Positions 25,580 to 33,599 of a DNA stretch of 64,000 nucleotides are shown one piece after another. The DNA comes from Fictibacillus phosphorivorans. GTDB taxonomy: Bacteria; Bacillota; Bacilli; Bacillales; Fictibacillaceae. The DNA lies in assembly GCF_007673525.1 (NCBI RefSeq), contig NZ_VDZU01000001.1:1116001-1180000 (forward strand). The letters run 5' to 3'. Positions within the stretch are counted from its first letter, which is position 1, and each line of letters opens with the position of its first letter. The notes beneath the pieces are model-generated. The model was not told where the DNA came from. It made no database searches and saw only the letters and a program-made list of their open reading frames with translations. The position numbers and the translations under genes were made by a program.

Positions 25580-26650
25580 ATGAATAAAGAAACACTCGAC
25601 TTGTTTAAAACATTGACTGAATTGCCTGGTGCTCCAGGTTTTGAAAGAGATGTTCGTAAGTTTGTCCGTAAAGAGATCGAACCTGTATCAGATGAAATTA
25701 TTCAAGATGGTCTTGGCAGCATCTTTGGTGTAAAAAAAGGAAAGGGTCCAAAGATTATGGTAGCGGGGCACATGGATGAAGTCGGTTTCATGGTTACAAA
25801 GGTTACGAAGAACGGTATGCTTAAATTTCAAGAGTTGGGTGGCTGGTGGAGCCAAGTGCTATTAGCTCAACGCGTAAATATTTACACAGATAAAGGTGAT
25901 GTTATAACAGGTATTATCGGCTCGACTCCACCTCATCTTCTTTCCGAGGATCAGCGTAACAGACCGATGGGTATTAAGAATATGTACATAGATATAGGCG
26001 CAGATAACGATCAAGAAGTTTATAACCTGGGTGTAAGGCCGGGGCAGCAAATCGTTCCGATCTGTCCTTTTACACCGATGGCCAATCCGAAGAAAATCAT
26101 GGCGAAAGCATGGGACAATCGATACGGTGTCGGTTTAGCGATTGAATTATTAAAAGAATTAAAGGATGAAACGTTGCCTAACGAATTGTATAGTGGTGCT
26201 ACTGTTCAAGAAGAAGTTGGACTGAGAGGTTCAAAAACGGCAGCGAACTTGATCCAACCTGACCTGTTTTTTGCATTAGACGCAAGTCCGGCGAATGACA
26301 TGATGGGGGATAAAAGTGAATTTGGACAACTTGGAAAAGGTGCGTTGTTAAGAATTCTAGATAGAACGATGGTAACTCACCGTGGTATGAGAGAATATAT
26401 CTTAGATACAGCTGAAACGCATAAAATTCCCTACCAGTATTTCATTTCACAAGGTGGAACAGATGCAGGAAGTGTACATGTCTCCGGAAATGGTGTGCCT
26501 TCTGCAGTAATAGGGATCTGTTCTCGTTACATTCACACGCATGCTTCTATGATACATGTAGATGATTATGCTGCCGCAAAAGAATTGCTAATAAGACTTG
26601 TTAAAACAGCAGATGAATCCACATTAAGAACGATTTTAGAAAACAGCTGA
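25580..26650 (+). CDS. ytoP: M42-family glutamyl aminopeptidase-like (YtoP)
   Basis: A 356-residue metallopeptidase. Conserved metal-ligand motifs are [37 protein letters not shown] (catalytic Glu pair), [10 protein letters not shown] and, near the C-terminus, [14 protein letters not shown]42 enzymes form large tetrahedral aminopeptidases acting on peptides; B. subtilis ytoP is the counterpart. The SD is part of the preceding hairpin. The DUF84 gene follows 13 bases later. Confidence 0.92.
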   Translation: MNKETLDLFKTLTELPGAPGFERDVRKFVRKEIEPVSDEIIQDGLGSIFGVKKGKGPKIMVAGHMDEVGFMVTKVTKNGMLKFQELGGWWSQVLLAQRVNIYTDKGDVITGIIGSTPPHLLSEDQRNRPMGIKNMYIDIGADNDQEVYNLGVRPGQQIVPICPFTPMANPKKIMAKAWDNRYGVGLAIELLKELKDETLPNELYSGATVQEEVGLRGSKTAANLIQPDLFFALDASPANDMMGDKSEFGQLGKGALLRILDRTMVTHRGMREYILDTAETHKIPYQYFISQGGTDAGSVHVSGNGVPSAVIGICSRYIHTHASMIHVDDYAAAKELLIRLVKTADESTLRTILENS

Positions 26651-26663
26651 GGATTAGCGTGTG

Positions 26664-27176
26664 ATGAAAATTGGAATTGGATCATCTAATCCTGCAAAAA
26701 TAAAAGCAACTCAGCCGTTTATAGAGTACTTTCAGGAATCTGAACTCGTTTCCTACTCTTCTGATTCATTGGTTTCGGCCCAGCCTTTTTCTGATGAGGA
26801 AACCAAGATCGGTGCTATCAACCGTGCGAAAGATTGTGTAAAGCAAGGGGCAGACATAGGTATTGGGTTTGAAGGCGGTGTTATGGAGCTTGAAGATGGG
26901 ATGTATTTATGTAACTGGGGAGCGGTGGCAGACCAAGAGGGAAACGTTCTTTCAGCTGCAGGAGCTCGTATTTTGTTGCCTTCATTGATCGTAACAGGTC
27001 TTAAGCAGGGGAAGGAACTTGGAACATTGATGGGTGAGTTAACAAGAGACCCTGAGATCAGAAAAAAGGATGGAGCGATAGGTGTCTTTACCAGTGGTAT
27101 GCTGTCTCGAAGTGAGATGTTCTTGCATATTTCCACGATCCTTCTAGGGCAATATATATACAGTATGAACAAATAA
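26664..27176 (+). CDS. DUF84/YjjX-type inosine/xanthosine triphosphatase
   Basis: A 170-residue protein of the DUF84 family. The start MKIGIGSSNPAKIKA and GIGFEGGVMEL are the nucleotide- and metal-binding motifs; DPEIRKKDGAIGVFTSG follows. Characterised relatives (YjjX) hydrolyse ITP and XTP, cleaning damaged purine nucleotides. A GTG three codons earlier (26661) is equally well spaced from GAGGA; the ATG is chosen by family convention. Probably co-transcribed with ytoP. Confidence 0.85.
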   Translation: MKIGIGSSNPAKIKATQPFIEYFQESELVSYSSDSLVSAQPFSDEETKIGAINRAKDCVKQGADIGIGFEGGVMELEDGMYLCNWGAVADQEGNVLSAAGARILLPSLIVTGLKQGKELGTLMGELTRDPEIRKKDGAIGVFTSGMLSRSEMFLHISTILLGQYIYSMNK

Positions 27177-27221
27177 AAATTTAAAAACGCGATGCAATTA
27201 CGGAGTATATATTTTAACAAG

Positions 27222-27267
27222 AAGGTTGTTAGTAAGGTTTGTATACCTTACCTAACAGCCTTTTTTG
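27222..27267 (+). terminator. Intrinsic terminator after DUF84 gene
   Basis: A 17-18 base stem (27222-27238 with 27245-27262, one unpaired base) and a T run. Confidence 0.9.
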
Positions 27268-27324
27268 TATGAATAAAAATAATCAGGGGAAATTAGAAAC
27301 AAAAACGTTAGGCGGATTTTAACT

Positions 27325-28350
27325 TTGAACTCATATTCGAAAAGAGTACTGATCTTGTTTGTTATCCTCATCGCTTTGTGTGTTGGTTGGGTCTTATATG
27401 AAATCTCACCTCCTGAAGGAACAGCAGAGAAGGCTTTTGTTATAAAAGAAGACAGTGATTTTAAAATGATATCCGAGCATTTAAGAGAAAAAGAATTTAT
27501 TAAAAGCCCATTTTTATTTACCGTTTATGCAACGATTACAGGAAAGAAAAGTAAAGTTGTAGCAGGAGAACATACAATTAAACAAGGAAAAGGGTATAAA
27601 AAGATTCTGCAAGATCTGTCTACTTTGGAAAATGAAACAGAAGCCATCGAAGTGATCATTCCAGAAGGTTTGACAGTTATAGAGATTGCAGTTCGATTAA
27701 ACAAAACTGGAATTGTGGATAAAAATCAATTTCTTGAAGCAGCAAAGTCGTGGGATACATTAACTGATAATCAACAAGAACAATTAGGAGTAAATAAGAA
27801 AGTAAAGAAATCCAATACAAAATTTGCTGTGGAAGGCCTTCTTTTTCCAGACACTTATTATTTTGAGAAGAAAATGAGAGCGGATGAAGTTATTCATCAA
27901 ATGACGGAAAGAATGGTCGAAGAAACGAAAGGTTTAACAATTCATATAAACCAAACTCCTTATGAAATGATCACGTTGGCTTCTATTATTGAGAAGGAAG
28001 CTTTATTAAACGAAGAGAAACGTAGAATTGCTGGTGTTTTTGTCAATCGTTTAAAAGAAGGTAAGAAGCTGGAATCATGCTCCACCGTTCAATACTTGCT
28101 TGAAAAGCCTAAAGCAACCCTGAAAAGAAGAGACCTCAAAATTCAAAGTCCGTATAATACCTATATTAATAAGGGTTTGCCGCCAGGACCGATTTCAAGT
28201 CCGGATCTTCCCTCATTAAAAGCTGCGGCAGATCCTGAAGAACACGACTATTTTTACTTTGTTGCAAAACAGGACGGTACATGGAGTCATTTCTTTTCCA
28301 AAACGTATAAAGAACATAGAAAATATACTCAATTGAGTGGAAATTATTAA
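27325..28350 (+). CDS. mltG: MltG-like endolytic transglycosylase
   Basis: A 341-residue protein with an N-terminal transmembrane helix (about 7-27) and an extracellular YceG/MltG domain. A LysM-like segment precedes the catalytic part, where LASIIEKEALLNEEKR carries the catalytic Glu; SPYNTYINKGLPPGPISSPDLPSLKAA is the family signature and FVAKQDGTWSHFFSKTYKEH the end. MltG cleaves nascent glycan strands and limits their length. The TTG start has only a weak SD (GGCGGA). The usual bacillal mltG (yrrL) is elsewhere, so this may be a paralogue or relocated copy. Confidence 0.88.
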   Translation: MNSYSKRVLILFVILIALCVGWVLYEISPPEGTAEKAFVIKEDSDFKMISEHLREKEFIKSPFLFTVYATITGKKSKVVAGEHTIKQGKGYKKILQDLSTLENETEAIEVIIPEGLTVIEIAVRLNKTGIVDKNQFLEAAKSWDTLTDNQQEQLGVNKKVKKSNTKFAVEGLLFPDTYYFEKKMRADEVIHQMTERMVEETKGLTIHINQTPYEMITLASIIEKEALLNEEKRRIAGVFVNRLKEGKKLESCSTVQYLLEKPKATLKRRDLKIQSPYNTYINKGLPPGPISSPDLPSLKAAADPEEHDYFYFVAKQDGTWSHFFSKTYKEHRKYTQLSGNY

Positions 28351-28376
28351 ACCCGGTGAGTGATCACCGGGTTTTA
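28349..28376. terminator. Bidirectional terminator, mltG / chemoreceptor
   Basis: AAACCCGGTGA pairs with TCACCGGGTTT, loop GTGA; overlaps the mltG stop; convergent genes. Confidence 0.88.
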
Positions 28377-28380
28377 AAAC

Positions 28381-30561
28381 TTAATCTTTTTTAGTTTCAC
28401 GATCTAAAGAATGAACAGACTCCGTATCATTCTCTGTTTCCTCTATGTCAACATGGTGATCAGGAGTTACTTCTGTCTCTGCTTCAATTTCTTCTCTGTA
28501 ATCATCGTCTTGAGCTATAAACTCTTCAGCATCACTATCATCAACTGTTGCTGCTGCTTCATGGTAAGTATCGATAAATCCTACCTCTTCATCAGCGATT
28601 AGAGATTCTCTTTCACCTAAAGAAAATTGATCTACCTCTTCTTGCAATGTGAGTGCAATTTCTTGCAGTTCTGTTGCAGCAATGTTCACTTGGTGGATGG
28701 CTTCTTTTTGGTGAATGCTTGAAGCGCTAACTTGTTCACTCGTAGCAACAGATTCTTCTGATATCGCACTTACTTCAAAGAGCTTTTCAGATAAGTTTTC
28801 ATTAGCGGATTCAACCCGGCCGATCGCACTTTTTACTTGAGAGATTCTTCCGTTAATCTGAGATACATTTTGAATGATACTTGAGAACGCTTTTTCTGTC
28901 TGTTGAACAGATTCAACTTGATCAACACGATATTGTTCAAAGCGTACCGTTTCTTTTGATAAAAGTTCCATCTGATTCGTCATCGACTTAACAAGTTGCT
29001 GAATTCTTAGCGCTTCGTTCTTAGAACGTTCTGCAAGCTTTCTTACTTCACTTGCAACGACCGAAAAGCCTCTGCCTGCTTCACCAGCTCTTGCGGATTC
29101 TATGGCTGCATTAAGTGCAAGAAGATCTGTACTTCCAGCTATCTCTTGAATCGTTTCAACAATGGAATTAATCTGTTTGGATTGTTTACTCGCATCTTGA
29201 ATTTCTGAGATGAGACTTTGAGCTAATTCTAAAAAGTTCTCAGAATGGGTATTTAGTTGATGAACGATACTCGACCCTGCTTTTCCATCGTTCTCGGCTT
29301 GAATAGCATCTGAAGCGATCTCATCACTGATCGAAGCCGTTTCTTTAATATATCCGGTCACATCAGACAGGAGAAGAGTACATTCTTGCAAATGATCAGC
29401 TTGACTTTGAGCCCCTGTTGCTACTTGTGAGATCGCTTCTGTCACTTCATCACTCTGTGCGGTAGTCTCTTCTGATACAGCTGCTAAATTTTGAGATGAA
29501 CTCGTAAGTTTCTCGGCTGCATCTTTCACTTCGTTCATTGATTTTTGCATTTTTTCAGCCATACGATTGAAAGTTTGAGCTAGTTCTCCCATTTCATCCT
29601 TAGAATTAGTCTCTACGCGGTAAGAGAGATCACCATCACCAATAATGGAAGCACCTTCTTTTAGAACCGAGATAGAAGATTGTATAGAGCGTAATAGCCA
29701 AACACCAATCACACTTAATATTGATAAGATTACGATACTTAATCCTATTAAACTGATCGTTAGCCAGAACTTTACTGATTTTTGACTTTTTATCAGTTCT
29801 GCGTTTTCTTTCTGTAATTTGCTCTCTGCATCTTTTGTTGATTGATCTACAACATTTGCGATCTTTTCAAAAGTTGAAATATCATCCCCGATTTTTTTTG
29901 TGATCGTTTGGATCGTATCTGCAGAGGTTGTATATTTTAATAAGTTTGATTTAAAAGTAGACAACTGATCGGCTGGCAAATTTTTTTCATCCAACATTCG
30001 ATCAAACGTTTGAGCACTTTCTTTAAAGTTTTCAACAGTCGTACTTTCATATTTTATATGTACTTCTTTTTCATACGTTTGCATCTGTAACAATGTGATC
30101 AATAAAGCTTGGTCATTCATCGCTTTTACAGAAGCATAAAAGTTGTTAGATGTCTCTGTCATCATCTGTTTTAACGCATTAAGTTGAGTAGTAAGACTTG
30201 TGGCTGAATTAAATGATGTTTGATAAGCAGACAAGTCTTTTTCTATTCCTTTTAAAGAAGAACTATTCGTTTCTTTTGCTACTTTACTTGTTTCCTTTTG
30301 CAAGTCACTTAATGAAGTTAGCACCTTTTCTTTTGACTCTGTGCTAGGATCCCTTAAATACTCTTGTTCAAGTTTACGCACTTCATTAAATTTACTCTGA
30401 ATATCATTACTAGAACGTAATGTTAGTTGTACTGAATCTCTTTCTTCTTCCATTTGGGTGTTCTGCCATAAAAATAATCCAATAAATGCAAGTAATAGTA
30501 CCATTCCGGCTAAACTGATGAAAAGCATCAGTCGCACTCTTCTTCGTATCGACAAGTTCAT
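28381..30561 (-). CDS. Membrane methyl-accepting chemotaxis protein with acidic tail
   Basis: A 726-residue chemoreceptor. TM1 about 11-31, an all-helical extracellular sensor (32-264, no Cache/PAS fold visible), TM2 about 265-290, HAMP 291-343, then the long signalling coiled coil. The hairpin tip [20 protein letters not shown] (480-500) and [13 protein letters not shown] are conserved and contact CheA/CheW. Residues 650-726 form an unusual strongly acidic tail without a clear pentapeptide for CheR. The ATG at 30561 follows AGGGGGG; an upstream ATG at 30615 lacks an SD. Ligand unknown. Confidence 0.92.
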   Translation of the reverse strand: MNLSIRRRVRLMLFISLAGMVLLLAFIGLFLWQNTQMEEERDSVQLTLRSSNDIQSKFNEVRKLEQEYLRDPSTESKEKVLTSLSDLQKETSKVAKETNSSSLKGIEKDLSAYQTSFNSATSLTTQLNALKQMMTETSNNFYASVKAMNDQALLITLLQMQTYEKEVHIKYESTTVENFKESAQTFDRMLDEKNLPADQLSTFKSNLLKYTTSADTIQTITKKIGDDISTFEKIANVVDQSTKDAESKLQKENAELIKSQKSVKFWLTISLIGLSIVILSILSVIGVWLLRSIQSSISVLKEGASIIGDGDLSYRVETNSKDEMGELAQTFNRMAEKMQKSMNEVKDAAEKLTSSSQNLAAVSEETTAQSDEVTEAISQVATGAQSQADHLQECTLLLSDVTGYIKETASISDEIASDAIQAENDGKAGSSIVHQLNTHSENFLELAQSLISEIQDASKQSKQINSIVETIQEIAGSTDLLALNAAIESARAGEAGRGFSVVASEVRKLAERSKNEALRIQQLVKSMTNQMELLSKETVRFEQYRVDQVESVQQTEKAFSSIIQNVSQINGRISQVKSAIGRVESANENLSEKLFEVSAISEESVATSEQVSASSIHQKEAIHQVNIAATELQEIALTLQEEVDQFSLGERESLIADEEVGFIDTYHEAAATVDDSDAEEFIAQDDDYREEIEAETEVTPDHHVDIEETENDTESVHSLDRETKKD

Positions 30562-30581
30562 ATGAATTCCCCCCTGCCATT

Positions 30582-30607
30582 TTATCGGTCTTTTTTGAAT
30601 TATTTTA
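30582..30607 (-). promoter_or_regulatory. Sigma-D-like promoter of the chemoreceptor gene
   Basis: On the minus strand TAAA (30607-30604), 14 bases, then ACCGATAA (30589-30582), a six-of-eight match to the sigma-D -10 GCCGATAT with correct spacing. The expected start is only a few bases ahead of the SD, giving a very short leader, which is a weakness. Confidence 0.45.
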
Positions 30608-30659
30608 AGTTTCAAAGTAAAAAGAATTGTTTGTAAAACCAGTTAACTTTACACCTGTC

Positions 30660-30687
30660 TTTACATGGGTTTAAAACAAGTTATAAT
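30660..30687 (+). promoter_or_regulatory. Sigma-A promoter of the PTS IIC gene
   Basis: TTTACA (30660-30665), 16 bases, TATAAT (30682-30687), 45 bases ahead of the start codon. Confidence 0.6.
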
Positions 30688-30732
30688 GTTTGAGGGACAT
30701 GTTTAACAGATTAGCTAAAGGAGTCATTTTAA

Positions 30733-31740
30733 ATGAGGAATTTTCTAAATAAAAAAGGGGTAAGTCTTTCACCCAAAACGTATTTTATTACGGGTTTTCA
30801 ATATTTTGCACTAGGATTGATGGCTTCGCTTATTATAGGATTGATTCTTAAGACGATCGGTGAGCAACTCTCGCTGCCATTCTTTACAGATATGGGACAA
30901 TTAGCGATGACTTTAATGGGTCCAGTGATTGGTACGGCTGTGGCGTACGGTTTAAAGGCGCCTCCACTCGTCATATTTTCAGCGGGTATAGCGGGGGCAG
31001 CAGGAGCGGATCTTGGGAGTGTAGCTGGATGTTATGTCGCGTCGTTAATAGCTGTAGAAGTAGGAAAGTTAGTATCTGAAGAAACAAAGTTTGATATTTT
31101 AATTACTCCTGCAGTTACCATTTTTACAGGTTTTACGATTGCTACATTTATTGGGCCGGGAATTGATCAATTCATGAAGGCGTTTGGCCAACTCGTTATG
31201 TGGTCGACTGACCAGCGTCCTTTAATTATGGGGATCTTAGTAGCTATATTGCTCGGATTTGCATTGACAGGTCCGATTTCATCAGCAGCAATAGCAATGA
31301 TGCTTGGTCTTGAGGGGCTAGCGGCTGGTGCAGCAACGATTGGTTGTGCGGCACAAATGATTGGGTTTGCCACAAGTTCATACCGGGAAAATGGATTCGG
31401 AGGCTGGCTTACCCAAGGAATCGGAACATCAAAACTACAGTTTCCTAATGTCGTGAGAAATCCGTATATTTTAATACCACCAACGGTTGCGGGAATCTTA
31501 TTAGCTCCCATCGGAACACTTTATTTTCAGATGGAGAATATTCCAGCAGGAGCAGGGATGGGCACAAGTGGTCTAGTAGGGCAAATTATGACGCTCAGGA
31601 CGATGGGCTTTACCTTTGAAACGTTTCTTGCTATATTTATTTTGCATTTTATAGGTCCAATTATCATTAGTCTGATACTTTCAGAATGGTTAAGAAAAAA
31701 AGGATATATTAAATTCGGCGATATGAAGCTGAATCAATAA
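30733..31740 (+). CDS. Stand-alone PTS EIIC-like membrane protein
   Basis: A 335-residue polytopic membrane protein with about eight to ten hydrophobic segments. Glycine-rich stretches such as AGIAGAAGADLGSVAGCYVA and GFATSSYRENGFGGWLTQGI identify the PTS_EIIC_2 family (PF13303), found without IIA or IIB partners in Firmicutes. No phosphorylation domain is encoded nearby, so it may be a transporter using distant IIA/IIB proteins or a PTS-independent carrier. It lies 13 bases before ytpP. Confidence 0.8.
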   Translation: MRNFLNKKGVSLSPKTYFITGFQYFALGLMASLIIGLILKTIGEQLSLPFFTDMGQLAMTLMGPVIGTAVAYGLKAPPLVIFSAGIAGAAGADLGSVAGCYVASLIAVEVGKLVSEETKFDILITPAVTIFTGFTIATFIGPGIDQFMKAFGQLVMWSTDQRPLIMGILVAILLGFALTGPISSAAIAMMLGLEGLAAGAATIGCAAQMIGFATSSYRENGFGGWLTQGIGTSKLQFPNVVRNPYILIPPTVAGILLAPIGTLYFQMENIPAGAGMGTSGLVGQIMTLRTMGFTFETFLAIFILHFIGPIIISLILSEWLRKKGYIKFGDMKLNQ

Positions 31741-31753
31741 GGAGACGATCATA

Positions 31754-32080
31754 ATGGAAAACATGAAATCGATCGAACAATTTAAAGAAGTAATTAAAAA
31801 GGACGTTACGATAGCTGTTTTTTCTGCAGATTGGTGCCCAGATTGTGTAGTAATCAAACCAATCTTGCCTGAAATCGAAGAAGAATATGCTAACTTTCAA
31901 TTTGTATACGTAGATCGTGACGAACTGATCGAACTTTGTCAGGAGTTTGATATTTTTGGAATCCCTAGCTTCCTAGCATTCAAAGACGGCGAAGAGATCG
32001 GCCGTTATGTCAATAAAGAGAGAAAAACAAAAGAGCAGATTGTTGCCTTTTTAGAAGAGCTTAACATTCCTTCAAAATAG
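31754..32080 (+). CDS. ytpP: Thioredoxin-like protein YtpP
   Basis: A 108-residue thioredoxin-fold protein. The active site is SADWCPDC, a CxxC with Pro-Asp between the cysteines instead of Gly-Pro; GIPSFLAFKDGEEIGR contains the cis-Pro loop. It is a cytoplasmic disulfide oxidoreductase of unknown client, with the same order (ytpP-ytpQ) as B. subtilis except that queF is inserted between. The SD AAGGAGACG is strong. Confidence 0.92.
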   Translation: MENMKSIEQFKEVIKKDVTIAVFSADWCPDCVVIKPILPEIEEEYANFQFVYVDRDELIELCQEFDIFGIPSFLAFKDGEEIGRYVNKERKTKEQIVAFLEELNIPSK

Positions 32081-32090
32081 GTCAAAAGAG

Positions 32091-32101
32091 TATGCTATAA
32101 T
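32091..32101 (+). promoter_or_regulatory. Extended -10 promoter of queF
   Basis: TGCTATAAT (32093-32101) is a perfect extended -10; the -35 region is weak. It gives queF its own transcript between ytpP and ytpQ. No preQ1 aptamer is seen in this leader. Confidence 0.55.
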
Positions 32102-32141
32102 AACAAAAAATGATTTTTTTACGTGAAGGGAAGTTTTTTTG

Positions 32142-32567
32142 ATGGCTAAAGTTGAAGTAAATCACAGCAAATATGAAGGTATTCGTTTTGACATCCAAGA
32201 TGAGAACGTAATCCTTGTTGATATATTAGAAACCATTCCTTATGAGTATGTAGGAAAAGATACAATGGTAACTATTCCTACTACTGAATTCACATCTGTA
32301 TGTCCTTGGTCAGGTCTACCTGACTTTGCTGATATTATCATCAGCTATATTCCAAATGAAGATCTTGTAGAAATGAAGTCTTTAAAGTATTACCTCACTT
32401 CATATCGTAACGTTGGAATCTACCAAGAGCATGCTACAAATCGTATTTTGGAAGATCTAGTAAAATTACTTAAGCCAAAGTACATTAAAGTAGTTGGAAA
32501 CTGGAACGCCCGTGGCGGACTAGGAACAGAAGTAGTAGTAGAATATAAAGAAGAGAACAGCAAGTAA
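32142..32567 (+). CDS. queF: preQ0 reductase QueF (type I)
   Basis: A 141-residue T-fold enzyme. TSVCPWSGLPDFADI has the thioimide-forming Cys (54) and the catalytic Asp (61); EMKSLKYY (77-84) is the NADPH-binding QueF motif and YQEHATNRI holds the substrate-binding Glu. It reduces 7-cyano-7-deazaguanine to preQ1. In B. subtilis queF is the fourth gene of queCDEF; here it sits 6.6 kb away between ytpP and ytpQ. The ATG is preferred over the adjacent TTG (32139). It is shorter than B. subtilis QueF, lacking about 20 C-terminal residues. Confidence 0.92.
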   Translation: MAKVEVNHSKYEGIRFDIQDENVILVDILETIPYEYVGKDTMVTIPTTEFTSVCPWSGLPDFADIIISYIPNEDLVEMKSLKYYLTSYRNVGIYQEHATNRILEDLVKLLKPKYIKVVGNWNARGGLGTEVVVEYKEENSK

Positions 32568-32601
32568 GTGAACAAAAACCTCCATTAGGAGGTTTTTCAC
32601 G
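32568..32601 (+). terminator. Intrinsic terminator after queF
   Basis: GTGAA...AAAACCTCC pairs with GGAGGTTTTTCAC around loop ATTA; the T run is inside the 3' arm. Confidence 0.75.
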
Positions 32602-32640
32602 TTACGTGTAACCCGTTGTTTAGGAAAGGAGGATTCATAG

Positions 32641-33456
32641 ATGAGCAGTACCATTAAACTAAAGAAAACTCTACAAGAGAAATTGATGAGTCCAACCCGA
32701 GAATTTTCATACGATAGAGAAGAGGAAACGCTTCGGATTACAAATAAGGAAACAGGTAAAGGTGTAACCTTATCACTTGGTGGGCTTAGTGCGCGCTGGT
32801 CAAAAGAAAAAGATGAGCTTATTGATAAACTGGTGTATTACGTAGAAGAAGGATTGAATGCCGCTTCTCATGAAGGAGAGCTTTCAAATACTTTATCACG
32901 CATCTTTCCAGTTATTCGTTCTGCATCCTTTCCTATGGAAACGTCAGAAGGAGAAGAACTTTTTTATCAAGAGCACACAGCAGAGACAAGGATATATTAT
33001 GCTTTAGACCTAGGCAAAACCTATAAGCTTCTTACGAATAATAAGATGAGGGAGTTAAAGGTTGAAGAGTCTCAAATACTTGATTCGGCAAAGTTCAATG
33101 TAAAACGTTTATCAACAGATCATAAAGAAGATCAAGTTGCTGGAAATACGTTCTTCTTTTTAAACCATAACGATGGATACGATGCGAGCAGAATTCTAAA
33201 CATTGCTTTCTTAGAAGAGATGAAGAAGAAAATCTCTGGAGAAATGGCAGTAGCTATACCACATCAGGATGTGTTGATCGTTGCAGATATAAAGAATAAG
33301 CAAGGGTACGATATCTTGGCTCAGATGGCGATGCAATTTTTTATGAACGGACGAGTGCCGATCACAGCTTTACCGTTTATGTATGACAACAAAGAGTTAG
33401 AACCTGTCTTTATTTTAGCCAAGAATAGACCAATAGAAGAAGAAACAACAGATTGA
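32641..33456 (+). CDS. ytpQ: DUF1444 protein YtpQ
   Basis: A 271-residue soluble protein of the DUF1444 family, matching YtpQ by length, position and landmarks (LSLGGLSARW near the start, AVAIPHQDVLIVADI and FMNGRVPITALPFMYD near the end). No catalytic motif is evident and the function is unknown. The SD AAAGGAGG is perfect. Confidence 0.85.
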   Translation: MSSTIKLKKTLQEKLMSPTREFSYDREEETLRITNKETGKGVTLSLGGLSARWSKEKDELIDKLVYYVEEGLNAASHEGELSNTLSRIFPVIRSASFPMETSEGEELFYQEHTAETRIYYALDLGKTYKLLTNNKMRELKVEESQILDSAKFNVKRLSTDHKEDQVAGNTFFFLNHNDGYDASRILNIAFLEEMKKKISGEMAVAIPHQDVLIVADIKNKQGYDILAQMAMQFFMNGRVPITALPFMYDNKELEPVFILAKNRPIEEETTD

Positions 33457-33464
33457 TTGATAAT

Positions 33465-33498
33465 AAAAGCCGCTAGATCATCTAGTGGTTTTTATTTC
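33465..33498 (+). terminator. Intrinsic terminator after ytpQ
   Basis: CCGCTAGA pairs with TCTAGTGG around loop TCA, with A- and T-rich flanks. Confidence 0.75.
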
Positions 33499-33599
33499 TT
33501 ATCTTTTAACATGCATGTGCTATAGATGAATATTTATACTATTGTTTCTCTTCTATTTTCGCTACAATAAAGAAACAACCAACAGAAATAGGTGAGAAG

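Noticed and set aside
32041..32141. preQ1 aptamer before queF
   Set aside because: The leader is short and lacks the C-rich stem closing and A-rich tail seen before queD.
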